Shown here piece after piece: positions 6,747 to 16,748 of a DNA stretch of 50,224 nucleotides. Under the pieces are notes generated by a model that was not told where the DNA came from, searched no databases, and saw only the letters and a program-made list of their open reading frames with translations. The translations under genes were made by a program, and so were the position numbers. Source of the stretch: a virus. Numbering within the stretch: the stretch's first letter is position 1; each line of letters opens with the position of its first letter. The DNA lies in IMG/VR virus record IMGVR_UViG_3300010354_000132, positions 1 through 50,224 of that record. One strand, given 5' to 3'.

Positions 6747-9700
6747 ATGGAATATTCAGGATACGAATCTGCGTTTGTCCCTACTGAGCCATCGGCGTCT
6801 GAAAATGTAGAAAGAAAAACTCAAAAAGCAGATAATCCTACTAACACTAATGAATCAAAAAAAGATGCCGATCAAAAGCAGATATACGAATTTAGTGGAC
6901 AAAAAAATGTTTTGAATTTTTTTAGAAGTTATACGTACCATTTCACCTTAGCAGCATTAAACAAAGATCAAGCAAACAATCCATCTAATTATAGAGATAG
7001 CGAATTAGATTTGGTTATTTTAAAATCTGGGGGCAAGGGTCAAGAAGGCATATCTAGTAAAAATGTCAAGTCTGATATAGAGGTTCTTGATGCTAGAGAC
7101 GCAAAAGTAAAAGCATCCAGAGAGCAGAAAGATAATCAAAATACAGCAGATCTAATTGGGGGATTCAACGAACGAAGCCCTGGCAAATTTGATCTGTTTA
7201 TTGATAATGTAGAAATAGAAACTATAATGGCTTTTAACGCACAGGGGGGTACAACTCAACCTGTACAGTTTAGATTTGAAGTAATTGAACCATACAGTAT
7301 AAATGGTTTCATAGAAGCATTACATACATCTGCAGTTGCGGCAGGTTATCCTAGTTATGCTTCATGCAGTTTTTTATTAAAAATAGAGTTTTGGGGTTAT
7401 CCAGATGATGATGTTTTAGAATTTAAAGATCCTATAAAAGTTCCTAAAGCAGAAAGATATTTTGTATTCACGTTTACTGGTTTAGAAGTTGAGGTAACCG
7501 AGCGAGGAACGAAGTATTCTTGTAGTGCTATTCCTTTCGCTGATAAGGCCTACGGACAAGCAGGCAGGTTGAAAAAATCTATTAAGATGACAGGAAAAAA
7601 TGTAAGAGAAATTCTAAGAGATTTAATGAAAGCCTTAAACAAACAGGAGGCGTTTTCGGAAGAAAAATCAAAGGGAACTGGGTCAGAGTATGATTCTTAC
7701 TCTATTCAATTTTTAAAATTATCTGGAGGAGCATGGGTAGATGATTCAGAAGGCGCTATAGCAAGTAGTAAATTGGTTGAGATTGGTAAAGATAATAGTT
7801 TATATGCAATGATTGATCCTGCGGAATCACCTAAACCTAATGCCTATCAAGTAGACGCAGTTCAAAAACCCTTGCCTGAACGTAGATCAACTAAGCCAGA
7901 AACTATTCAATATAGACCTGAAACTACTGTTATTCAATTCCCTGAAAATTCTAATCTTCATGATATAATTGCTGCCGTAATTAGAGACAGCGAATACACA
8001 AGAGATTTAATCAAAGAGTTACCTATTGACTCAAATGGTATGATTGATTATTTCATTGTAAGGATAGAAGTAAAAAATAAACCTACCATAAATCCTGATA
8101 CAAAAAAACCTTATCAAGAATTTACCTATATCGTCACTCCTTATAAGGTACATTATACCAATATTCCAAATTTTGAAAGTCAAAATGTTGACGAAAAGAA
8201 ATTAAAAAAAACAACCTTGAGAGAATATAATTATATCTACACTGGACTTAATGTAGATGTTAGAAACTTTAGGTTAAATTTTAATAATTTATATTTTGAA
8301 GCCATTCCTGCAGATTTAGGTAATAAGGAAACACCTGGCGGAAAAACTGCCGCAAGACAAGGCGAGTCAGTAGAAATTAAGACAAATCCATCATCCCCGG
8401 GAAGTCCTAAGCAACAAATACCTAGTCCTGCTAAACGAACAGATCCAACAGCCACAGCAGTTAAACCACCTAGCGGGTACAATGCAGGATTACCATTAAA
8501 TGATCCCTACAGTGTGTTAGCAAGAAGCATGCACGAAAAAATTATCAACAGTGTTAGTTTATTAACAGGTGAACTTGATATTATAGGTGATCCTTATTAT
8601 CTTGTAACAGGAGGTATTGGAAATTATAATCCAGGTGTAGCAAACGGACAAACTACAGACGGTGAAGCCGCTCATAATGCCGGGCAGGTTAATATCAGTA
8701 TAAATTTTAGAAATCCTATTGATATTAACAGTTTTGAACAAGGCGGTATGATGAGGTTTGATGCAAACCGAGTGCCGTTTAGCGGTGTGTACATGGTTAA
8801 AAGTGTGAAAAGTACTTTTAAGGATGGTTTATTCTTACAAAAATTAGATATTATAAGAATTCCTGGACAGATTATTGATATTGATCTAGAACCTAGTGAT
8901 CCTAAAGATGTGTTGGCTACAAATCGTAATCCATCAGACGGTATTAAGGCAGATACTTCAGAGGCAGTACCTTTAAGCCAACGAGCAGATGATAACAGTG
9001 TGCTTGAAATTTTAAACAGAGGTTTACCTAGTTCAGGTGTACCTGGGGAAGGAGTTAATTTTGTTGATGCCCCCGGAGGCTTAGGCGGCGATTCATCTAC
9101 ATTGAAAAACCAAACATTTGGATCATTTAACAGAGCGTCTTCTGTTTTTTCTGGAGCAGGGCAAGTGGGATTGCCATTGCCTAATGATATTGCTGCTAAT
9201 ATTAGATTGACATTAAGTGGTTTATCTGATTTAAGCAAGGTGAATTTTGAAAATTCTTCTAAAGTAACAGAAACTATAAAAACTCTAGCATACGGGTATA
9301 ATATGTTTGATACAAAGTCTCTTCAAAAAAGTCTTACTAGTTCTGTTTTAGAAGCAGCAGGTAAAGTTTTATCTCCAGGTTCTGGAATAGGAGAAGGTGC
9401 ATCTTACGATTTATCATCCGCTGATAGTCTTGTTCAAAACAATATTTCATTTACTTCTAGACTATCAAACATTTCTAACAGTAATATAAGTAATGCCTCT
9501 ATATTGGATAATTCAGCAGGAATATTGAATAATGCTACGGATAAGATTGCAGGATTGTTAGGATCAATATCTGATCCTCGTGCTGTTGCATCAAGAGCAG
9601 GAATAGATCCTAATTTATTATCTGGGTTAGGGCAGGGGTTACTAAGTAAATCTGTAAATCAACTTGAGTCTTTTAGTGATTTACCTGAAAATGTAAATTT

Positions 9701-10190
9701 AACACAATCTAGGTTTGAAGGTCTAATATTGAATAATATGTCACCTAGCAAATTGAAAAATATACCTGCGACGCAGCCTTATGTTCAAGCCCCTCCCCCT
9801 GATAACGATCCAGAATTCCTTAATTATGTAGCATCCACAGGTGGGGAAAATTCTCTTGCTAGATCATTTGGAGTTAATAATATTAAGAATATTCCTGGAC
9901 ATTTAGTTGATAGAGATTATCTTTCTGATGCTCTTGCAAATGTTCCTACGGGACAACGAAATCCTTTAAGTAATATAAATGCTTATACTAATTCTGTTGA
10001 TATTAATGCTTACACTGATAGAGTACAAAGTTCAAACAGTCAAATAAACCCCTTAACTAGAACTAGATCTGTACCAGACCAATATATCTCCGGGTCAGTT
10101 ACCGATAGTCTAGGAAGTTTATCTGCCGGTAAGAATCCGTTGAACAAATTAATCAATAAAAAGAATTTACAAAACCCTAAACTAGGTTAA
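6747..10190 (+). CDS. large baseplate hub protein (gp27-like role)
   Basis: A 1147-residue virion protein. Residues 145-300 look like the tube-like hub domain: FDLFIDNVEIETIMAF, a VQFRFEVIEPYSINGFIEAL strand-helix unit, LLKIEFWGYPDDD and VFTFTGLEVEV. A second structured region near 640-720 ends in FSGVYMVKSVKSTFKDG and LDIIRIPGQ, a typical end of phage hub proteins. The C-terminal third is rich in Asn, Ser and Leu and looks flexible. It lies directly before the gp5 lysozyme gene, as expected for the partner that seats it. T4 gp27 is only 391 residues, so equivalence is by role and position, not length. Confidence 0.65.
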   Translation: MEYSGYESAFVPTEPSASENVERKTQKADNPTNTNESKKDADQKQIYEFSGQKNVLNFFRSYTYHFTLAALNKDQANNPSNYRDSELDLVILKSGGKGQEGISSKNVKSDIEVLDARDAKVKASREQKDNQNTADLIGGFNERSPGKFDLFIDNVEIETIMAFNAQGGTTQPVQFRFEVIEPYSINGFIEALHTSAVAAGYPSYASCSFLLKIEFWGYPDDDVLEFKDPIKVPKAERYFVFTFTGLEVEVTERGTKYSCSAIPFADKAYGQAGRLKKSIKMTGKNVREILRDLMKALNKQEAFSEEKSKGTGSEYDSYSIQFLKLSGGAWVDDSEGAIASSKLVEIGKDNSLYAMIDPAESPKPNAYQVDAVQKPLPERRSTKPETIQYRPETTVIQFPENSNLHDIIAAVIRDSEYTRDLIKELPIDSNGMIDYFIVRIEVKNKPTINPDTKKPYQEFTYIVTPYKVHYTNIPNFESQNVDEKKLKKTTLREYNYIYTGLNVDVRNFRLNFNNLYFEAIPADLGNKETPGGKTAARQGESVEIKTNPSSPGSPKQQIPSPAKRTDPTATAVKPPSGYNAGLPLNDPYSVLARSMHEKIINSVSLLTGELDIIGDPYYLVTGGIGNYNPGVANGQTTDGEAAHNAGQVNISINFRNPIDINSFEQGGMMRFDANRVPFSGVYMVKSVKSTFKDGLFLQKLDIIRIPGQIIDIDLEPSDPKDVLATNRNPSDGIKADTSEAVPLSQRADDNSVLEILNRGLPSSGVPGEGVNFVDAPGGLGGDSSTLKNQTFGSFNRASSVFSGAGQVGLPLPNDIAANIRLTLSGLSDLSKVNFENSSKVTETIKTLAYGYNMFDTKSLQKSLTSSVLEAAGKVLSPGSGIGEGASYDLSSADSLVQNNISFTSRLSNISNSNISNASILDNSAGILNNATDKIAGLLGSISDPRAVASRAGIDPNLLSGLGQGLLSKSVNQLESFSDLPENVNLTQSRFEGLILNNMSPSKLKNIPATQPYVQAPPPDNDPEFLNYVASTGGENSLARSFGVNNIKNIPGHLVDRDYLSDALANVPTGQRNPLSNINAYTNSVDINAYTDRVQSSNSQINPLTRTRSVPDQYISGSVTDSLGSLSAGKNPLNKLINKKNLQNPKLG

Positions 10191-10194
10191 AAGA

Positions 10195-12525
10195 ATGACA
10201 TCTAATTTTGAACAAAGAAGACGCAATCCGCCGGCCTCATCCGGTCCCTATATCGCAGAAATAACTAGTCATTTGGATCCTATCTATATGGGAAGACTGG
10301 AAGTTAGTTTAATTAAAAATTTACCAAATAGGATTAAAGAACAGTCTGAAACATATATAGCAAATTATTGTAGTCCATTTATGGGGTCAACTGATATTAG
10401 ATTTGAAGGAAACAATTCTAGTAATTTTAACGATGTTCAAAAAAGTTATGGTTTTTGGATGGTACCTCCTGATGTAGGAACAAGAGTTCTAGTTTTATTC
10501 ATAGACGGAGATCCTAATCAATGCTATTGGTTTGGATGTATTCAAGATCCTTTTCAGAATCATATGATACCCGGAATAGCCGCTAGTAGGGAAGCAGCAT
10601 TAACAGCAGAACAAAGGAGAAAATACGGAGTTGATTATGTTCCTGTCGCTGAGGTACATAAAACAAGTATTAAAGAAGGAGCCACTCCTATGGGTAAGCC
10701 TAAGCCTGTACATCCCTTCGCTGATAGGCTTATGAATCAGGGCTTGCTGAAAGACACAGTTAGGGGAGTTACAAATTCTAGCGCAAGAAGAGAAGTACCA
10801 AGTCATGTTTTTGGGATATCAACACCTGGACCTATAGATGCTAGCCCGAGTGGAAAACGAGGAAAAATCGGATATGGAGACGGAACTCCTGCTCCTGTAA
10901 GTAGACTAGGGGGTAGTTCGTTTGTAATGGATGATGGTGACATAAGTGGACAGAATGAATTAATGAGATTGAGAACTAGGACCGGCCACCAACTGCTGCT
11001 TCATAATAGTCAGGATTTAATTTACATAGGTAACAGTAGAGGAACTACTTGGATAGAATTTACAAGTAATGGAAAAATAGATATTTTTTCGCAGGATAGT
11101 ATTAGTATCCATTCAGAACAAGATTTTAATTTTAGAGCAGATAGAGATATTAACTTTGAAGCAGGGAGAAATATACATATTCGATCTGGAAAGAATATGG
11201 AAACGAATATAGGAGGTTACTACTATCTTACAGTAGATGATAAAAGCAAAATCTCCGTAGGGGGAACACAAGATTATTCTGTAGCGGAAACTGCTAAATT
11301 TACTGTAGGAAGTGATTATGAAATGCTGTTAGGTAAAAATTTTGTAGTCAGTGCTAACGGCGGTCTAGATCTAAGCGGTGAAACTCATATAAAACTAGGT
11401 AGCGCTGGTAATTTATCTATGGGTACGAATGCTAAAATTATAGTTACTGGAAATAGAGTAGATATAAATGGTCCTATCGCACCTGCTCCTGCAACAGCAA
11501 GTCAAGCAGAAGTTCCGCCTGACCTGCCTCTTTTTACCTTGCCTAACAGAAAGAAAAAAGAAGGATGGGAAGATTCGAGATTTTATAAAGCAGATGATCT
11601 TAAGAGTATAATGCAACGTGTTCCTACACATGAGCCTTATGATCAGCATGAAAATATTAACCCACAGCAATTCACGCCAGAAGCCACAGACGTTACTTTG
11701 GCAGATAGGTCGAAAACTGGAGTAGCACCTAATTCTGCTACTAAAGAAGGAGGAGCAAGTGAACCTCAGCAGTCTGCTAACCAGCCAGAAGTAACTCCGG
11801 GAACATGTAAACCAGAGTTCGCTAAGGACATTAATAATAGTTCAGCACAAGCCGGTATTGCTGCTATAAAGGCAGCATGTAGTAAATTAGGGTTAACTAG
11901 TCCATATGCGGTCGCTGCTTTGTTAGGTATAGCAGGTGGCGAATGTCAATGGAAATTAGTTGAAGAAAGTTTCAAATATAGTGCTCCTAGATTATTACAG
12001 GTATTTCCTAGTGTATTCAAAGGAGATCAAGCATTGGCACAACAATACGCATCAAATCCTAGCCAACTTCCGGAATTTCTTTACGGGTCAAATACTGCTA
12101 AAGGTAAAGGCTTAGGTAATACACAGTCAGGTGATGGGGCTAAGTTTATAGGTAGAGGATATATTCAACTCACAGGAAGATCTAATTATACTAGATATAG
12201 TCAACTACTTTACGATAAGAGATTGGCATCTACTCCTACAAGTTTAGTGGATAATCCTGCTTTGTTAAACACCCCAGAGATTGCTGCTCAAGTAAGTGCT
12301 CTTTATATGTTAGATAGATGTAAGGTTTCTCAAACAGATCCTGGATATTTTGAAGCAGCATGTAAGGCTGTTGGCTTTAATACTCCTGACATTAAGGCTA
12401 GAAAGAAAGGATACTATGAATGTTTCTTGGCCCAATTACAGGGTACAAATCTTAGTAGTGGTACAGGAGGAATTGTTACTGATTCTTCTGGCAATCCTAT
12501 AAGAACAGGTTCAGCAGGTCCATAA
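10195..12525 (+). CDS. 5: gp5-like tail spike with C-terminal GH19-type lysozyme
   Basis: A 776-residue baseplate needle protein. Residues about 17-125 are the OB-fold domain shared with gp5/VgrG (IAEITSHLDPIYMGRLEV, GFWMVPPDVGTRVLVLFIDG, YWFGCIQDPFQNHM). Residues about 260-425 are short repeats with alternating hydrophobics (SISIHSEQDFNFRADRDINF), the triple-stranded beta-helix. After a Pro/Thr-rich linker, residues about 550-745 form a chitinase-class-I/GH19-like muramidase: GIAGGECQWKLVEES places a catalytic Glu near 583, and FIGRGYIQLTGRSNYTRYS near 650 is the family hallmark. In T4 the lysozyme lies between OB fold and helix and is a different family, so the architecture is rearranged here. 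It would cut peptidoglycan during injection. Confidence 0.88.
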   Translation: MTSNFEQRRRNPPASSGPYIAEITSHLDPIYMGRLEVSLIKNLPNRIKEQSETYIANYCSPFMGSTDIRFEGNNSSNFNDVQKSYGFWMVPPDVGTRVLVLFIDGDPNQCYWFGCIQDPFQNHMIPGIAASREAALTAEQRRKYGVDYVPVAEVHKTSIKEGATPMGKPKPVHPFADRLMNQGLLKDTVRGVTNSSARREVPSHVFGISTPGPIDASPSGKRGKIGYGDGTPAPVSRLGGSSFVMDDGDISGQNELMRLRTRTGHQLLLHNSQDLIYIGNSRGTTWIEFTSNGKIDIFSQDSISIHSEQDFNFRADRDINFEAGRNIHIRSGKNMETNIGGYYYLTVDDKSKISVGGTQDYSVAETAKFTVGSDYEMLLGKNFVVSANGGLDLSGETHIKLGSAGNLSMGTNAKIIVTGNRVDINGPIAPAPATASQAEVPPDLPLFTLPNRKKKEGWEDSRFYKADDLKSIMQRVPTHEPYDQHENINPQQFTPEATDVTLADRSKTGVAPNSATKEGGASEPQQSANQPEVTPGTCKPEFAKDINNSSAQAGIAAIKAACSKLGLTSPYAVAALLGIAGGECQWKLVEESFKYSAPRLLQVFPSVFKGDQALAQQYASNPSQLPEFLYGSNTAKGKGLGNTQSGDGAKFIGRGYIQLTGRSNYTRYSQLLYDKRLASTPTSLVDNPALLNTPEIAAQVSALYMLDRCKVSQTDPGYFEAACKAVGFNTPDIKARKKGYYECFLAQLQGTNLSSGTGGIVTDSSGNPIRTGSAGP

Positions 12526-12532
12526 ATATACT

Positions 12533-12970
12533 ATGCCTTTCAAAAATTTAGAATTAAGTTCAACAGGTTATACTGTTCAACGCGAAACAGTTAAAGACCA
12601 TACCTATAAAGGTTTTAGCACTATAGATCCCTATAATAGTGCCAGTAAATTATATGATTTTAATTTAATCAAACAAAATATCATTAATCATTTTAATACA
12701 CGCAAGGGCGAACGTGTTATGAATCCCACATTTGGTACAATAATATGGGATTTAATTATGGAACCGTTGACACCGCAGGTTAATGATTTGCTTACGAATG
12801 ATATCAAAGAAATCTGTAATTTTGACCCAAGAGTAACACCCCTTGAAATTAAAATAACAGAATACGACCAAGGATACCTAGTAGAAATATCTTTATTAAT
12901 GAAAAGTACAAACGAAACTTCTACTTTGAGACTGGCTTTTGATCAAAAAATAGGACTAAGGGTACAATAA
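12533..12970 (+). CDS. 25: gp25 baseplate wedge protein
   Basis: A 145-residue member of the GPW/gp25 family, the sheath-initiating wedge protein. The core reads IINHFNTRKGERVMNPTFGT, then IIWDLIMEPL, then DPRVTPLEIKITEYDQGYLVEIS. The Asn-Pro-x-Phe-Gly and the late acidic strand are the conserved parts. Length is close to T4 gp25 (132). It sits between gp5 and gp6, a common order in marine T4-like phages. The ribosome site is weak: AGG lies far upstream. Confidence 0.93.
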   Translation: MPFKNLELSSTGYTVQRETVKDHTYKGFSTIDPYNSASKLYDFNLIKQNIINHFNTRKGERVMNPTFGTIIWDLIMEPLTPQVNDLLTNDIKEICNFDPRVTPLEIKITEYDQGYLVEISLLMKSTNETSTLRLAFDQKIGLRVQ

Positions 12971-12989
12971 TATACAGCGTTTATTAACA

Positions 12990-12997
12990 AATAAATA
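12990..12997 (+). promoter_or_regulatory. T4-type late promoter for gp6
   Basis: AATAAATA in a 48-base gap, followed by TATTCTACTATAG. Transcription would start near 13004, giving a short A-rich leader before the gp6 ATG at 13019. It matches the T4 late box at seven of eight positions, and the gap exists in an otherwise gapless block. Confidence 0.5.
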
Positions 12998-13018
12998 TAT
13001 TCTACTATAGATAAAAAC

Positions 13019-16000
13019 ATGATTCCTTCAACTACCAGCAAATTATTAGTCAGTGAAGATTGGAAAAAACTCTATCAATCGTTTAGAAATGCCGACTTTA
13101 AAAGTTATGATTTCGAAACATTGAGAAGAACAATGATTCAGTACCTTCAGGAAAATTTTCCTGAAGATTTCAATGATTATATTGAGTCTAGCGAATATAT
13201 TGCTCTTATTGATTTAATTGCTTTTATAGGTCAAAATTTAAGTTTTAGAATTGATCTAAATGCCAGAGAAAATTTTCTAGAAACAGCAGAACGCAGAGAT
13301 AGTATTCTAAGATTAGCGCAGTTGATAAGTTACTATCCTTCAAGGAATTTACCTGCTAATGGTCTTTTAAAAGTAGTATCAATATCTACCACTGATAATG
13401 TATTCGATTTAAATGGTGTAAATCTTGCAGAAACAACAATTAGTTGGAATGATTCTGTAAACCCAGATTGGTATCAACAATTTATTACCATATTAAATTC
13501 TGCTACAACCTCTGTATTTGGAAAATCCAGTTCTAAGGGCACCATTGATGGAATTTTAACAGAACAATATCGTGTTAATAGCAGTAATATTGATACTCCT
13601 ATTTTCAATTTCAACAAGGCAATTAACGGAACCAATATGAGTTTTGAGGTAGTTCCTTGTTCATTTTCTGGAAAAGACTATATTTACGAAGAAGCACCTA
13701 TTCCGGGTAATTCTTTTAGTTTTCTATATCGAAACGACAATCAAGGTACATCTAGTATCAATACAGGATTCTTCTGCCATTTTAGGCAAGGAACTTTGAG
13801 TTTGAGCAGTTTTAACATAAACAACCCTGTACCTAATGAAATAATAGGTGTTAATACTCCTGACATAAACAATTCAGATGTGTGGTTATGGCAATTAAAC
13901 AAACAAGGGAATTTTGATACCTTGTGGACTAGGGTACCTGCCGTAACAGGTAATAATATTATCTACAATAGTTTACAAAAAAATCTTAAAACTATATATT
14001 CTATTACTTCTAGGACTAGTGATCAAATTGATATAAATTTTGCAGACGGTGTCTTTGGAGATCTACCTAAAGGTCAGTTTAGATTATTTTATAGACAAAG
14101 TAACGGATTATCCTATGTCATCAAACCAGAACAGTTAAGTGGTATAGTAATTAGTATCCCCTATCTTAATAAGTCAGGTCAGCAAAATACTCTTCAAATG
14201 ACTTTGAGTTTACAATATGCTGTAAACAATTCAAGTGGTGCAGAAACTAATAGCCAAATTCAATTTAGAGCCCCGCAAACCTACTATCTACAAAATAGAA
14301 TGATTACAGGAGAGGATTATAATATCGCTCCGTTAAATGCCAGTTCTGATATATTAAAGGTTAAGAGTGTTAATAGGGTCTCTAGTGGTGTAAGTAAGTA
14401 TTTTGACCTATCTGATGTTTCGGGTAGATATAGTAAAACAAATATTTTCGGCAATGACGGTGTAATATATAAAGAAGAAAGTGAATCAACCAGCCAGTTT
14501 GAATATGTAAGCAAAACACAGGTGTTTTCATATGTTAAAAACACATTGGCTGAAGTGGTTAATAGTCAACCACTTAGGGCATTTTACTTTGATAAATTTT
14601 CTAAACCTAATTTAGAAAGTTTAAATCTTAGATGGAAAGAAGTCAATAAAACTCCGGGACAAAGTAGAGGATACTTTTACAACGAAAATGGTTCATTTCC
14701 TGTAGGATCTAACTATACTGACAACAATTTGAAATATGTTCAACCTGGATCTATAGTAAAATTTTTAGCACCTAATGGGAAATATTTTGATGAGAGTAAT
14801 AATTTACAATTTATTGATTCATCAAAATTACAGACATTAGGGTTTGATATTTTAGATTTTGTTAATACAACAAAAGGATCATATAATTATGATTCTTATT
14901 ATATTAAGACCCTTAATATTCTTCCTTTATATACATCTAACAATGAATTCACTACTAACATAGGTATTAAGTATGGATTATATAGAGATCCAGATTATGA
15001 TGGTTTAGCCTATTGGGTCAAAGAAGCAATAAACAATGGTAAATCAATAGAGGACATTGATTTTAGAACAGGATTTTTTACAGCCGCTTTACAATATGCT
15101 TCGGGCGATAGGGCAAATGTTAAACTTAAGCCTTATTTTACTGCCAGCGGTACACAGGCAACTAAAACTCCTTATCAATTAACTCAAATTACTAATTCAA
15201 TTCCTATAGGCGGAAGATCCTATATATGGGCAACTGTTAGTCAAGTTATCGATAATGGAGCAGATGTTCTTATAGATGGTACAGGGCCTATAATTTTTAA
15301 TACAAGAATACCTAGCGATGCAGTTCCTGCTGAAGTTCTGCCTAAGTATCCTGACATTCTACCATATAGCATTGAAACAGAAATCGTTAATACTTGTTCT
15401 CTATTTAAGAATTTTGGTCTTACACTGAATGAAGAAACAAGAGAATGGGACTTTATAACAAGTGCTAACTTAAACACAGTAGATGAATTCAGTTTAGGTT
15501 TTCAAAATTCACAAGGCAGTCAATCTTTAGATTCAAGTTGGTTAATATCATTTGTTTGGACAGGTATAAACTATCAAATAAGATATAGAATACTTAATTA
15601 CATTTTTGAAAGTGTTCAAGAAACTTCATTTTATGTAGACAAAACCACAAAGAATTATGACTATACTAATAATACTGTAGTTAAGGATAAAATTAGTATT
15701 CTAAATATAAACACTACCCCAGACGCCAGTGCTTTCAATGCTAAAACCCTTGGTACCAGTAATGAATGGCAAATAGATGATGTTGTGATTGAAGAGGATG
15801 GTTTTATTAAACCAAATCGAGTTAAGGTAAGTTTACTTAACTTTAACAATCAAGGAATATTTTCTAATCCTAATAGTTTTCAAGAAATTGTCGGGGATTT
15901 TTATGTATTTTTTAAGAGGACTGATGACGGTTTGACTTATAATATTACTGACACTGATATTACAATATTAGACAGTGAAGATTATTTTACAGACATAATG

Positions 16001-16747
16001 AAAGTAGACGGGTCATTATATTTCTTTAAAGATACAGAGGTAGTCAAGTATTGGTCCAACATAAATTCTGCTTTGATCTTTTCTGATTTGTATTTTGGAA
16101 GAAAGGGTAGAAGAAATTTAAAATTCCAATATGTACATAATAGTGGAGATCAGAGAAGATTAGATCCTAGCAAATCTAACATAATAGATATATATTTGCT
16201 TACACGAAATTATGATACAAGTTTTAGAAGTTACATTATTGGCAATTTATCTACAGAACCTTTAGTGCCTACCAGTAGTAGTTTGGAACAAAATTATAGC
16301 CAATACCTAGAACCTATTAAGGCCATGAGCGATGAGATTATTTTCCATCCGGTAAAATATAAAATTTTATTTGGTGATAAGGCGCCTTTAACTTTACAAT
16401 GTACATTTAAGGCTGTAAGAAATTCTAGCAGGATCACTAATGATAATAATCTTAAGACAAGAATTCTTAGTGCCATTGATGATTTCTTTAGTTTAGAAAA
16501 TTGGGAATTCGGTCAAACGTTCTATTTCGGAGAACTTAGTGCATATGTAATGAATTTACTCAGTCCTGATATTAATAATTTTATATTGGTTCCAAAAAAT
16601 AACATAGGATTTGGCAGTTTATTAGAAGTAACTTGCTTATCCAATGAACTATTTGTGAATGGGGCAGGTATAGATAACATTGAAATTATCGATGCTATCA
16701 CAGCAGCCCAATTGCAAACTAATTCTACTATTGTAACATCTGTATAA
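13019..16747 (+). CDS. 6: gp6 baseplate wedge protein with inserted DUF4214-like module
   Basis: A 1242-residue protein. The N-terminus is clearly gp6: DWKKLYQSFRNADFKSYDF, YLQENFPEDFNDYIESSEY, NLSFRIDLNARENFLETAE and LAQLISYYPSRNLPANG (about 12-115). gp6 dimers join wedges into the baseplate ring. T4 gp6 is 660 residues. Much of the excess lies between KFLAPNGKYF (about 590) and YIWATVSQVIDNGADV (about 735). Within this, residues about 645-690 (GLYRDPDYDGLAYWV, then SIEDIDFRTGFFTAA) match the DUF4214 pattern. The C-terminal half keeps the baseplate-J-like segments (FHPVKYKILFGD, LENWEFGQTFYFGELSAYV). No Shine-Dalgarno is visible before the ATG. Confidence 0.92.
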   Translation: MIPSTTSKLLVSEDWKKLYQSFRNADFKSYDFETLRRTMIQYLQENFPEDFNDYIESSEYIALIDLIAFIGQNLSFRIDLNARENFLETAERRDSILRLAQLISYYPSRNLPANGLLKVVSISTTDNVFDLNGVNLAETTISWNDSVNPDWYQQFITILNSATTSVFGKSSSKGTIDGILTEQYRVNSSNIDTPIFNFNKAINGTNMSFEVVPCSFSGKDYIYEEAPIPGNSFSFLYRNDNQGTSSINTGFFCHFRQGTLSLSSFNINNPVPNEIIGVNTPDINNSDVWLWQLNKQGNFDTLWTRVPAVTGNNIIYNSLQKNLKTIYSITSRTSDQIDINFADGVFGDLPKGQFRLFYRQSNGLSYVIKPEQLSGIVISIPYLNKSGQQNTLQMTLSLQYAVNNSSGAETNSQIQFRAPQTYYLQNRMITGEDYNIAPLNASSDILKVKSVNRVSSGVSKYFDLSDVSGRYSKTNIFGNDGVIYKEESESTSQFEYVSKTQVFSYVKNTLAEVVNSQPLRAFYFDKFSKPNLESLNLRWKEVNKTPGQSRGYFYNENGSFPVGSNYTDNNLKYVQPGSIVKFLAPNGKYFDESNNLQFIDSSKLQTLGFDILDFVNTTKGSYNYDSYYIKTLNILPLYTSNNEFTTNIGIKYGLYRDPDYDGLAYWVKEAINNGKSIEDIDFRTGFFTAALQYASGDRANVKLKPYFTASGTQATKTPYQLTQITNSIPIGGRSYIWATVSQVIDNGADVLIDGTGPIIFNTRIPSDAVPAEVLPKYPDILPYSIETEIVNTCSLFKNFGLTLNEETREWDFITSANLNTVDEFSLGFQNSQGSQSLDSSWLISFVWTGINYQIRYRILNYIFESVQETSFYVDKTTKNYDYTNNTVVKDKISILNINTTPDASAFNAKTLGTSNEWQIDDVVIEEDGFIKPNRVKVSLLNFNNQGIFSNPNSFQEIVGDFYVFFKRTDDGLTYNITDTDITILDSEDYFTDIMKVDGSLYFFKDTEVVKYWSNINSALIFSDLYFGRKGRRNLKFQYVHNSGDQRRLDPSKSNIIDIYLLTRNYDTSFRSYIIGNLSTEPLVPTSSSLEQNYSQYLEPIKAMSDEIIFHPVKYKILFGDKAPLTLQCTFKAVRNSSRITNDNNLKTRILSAIDDFFSLENWEFGQTFYFGELSAYVMNLLSPDINNFILVPKNNIGFGSLLEVTCLSNELFVNGAGIDNIEIIDAITAAQLQTNSTIVTSV

Positions 16748-16748
16748 T

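Noticed and set aside
8672-9238. 188-residue open frame antisense to the hub gene
   Set aside because: Low-complexity Leu/Ser/Pro-rich translation without a ribosome site, mirrored by a well-supported hub protein; the same applies to other antisense frames within gp6, the giant gene, MoxR and VWA.
12521-12528. CATAAATA just before gp25 as a late promoter
   Set aside because: The box ends only four bases before the gp25 ATG, so transcription would start inside the coding region. It overlaps the gp5 stop codon and is probably chance.
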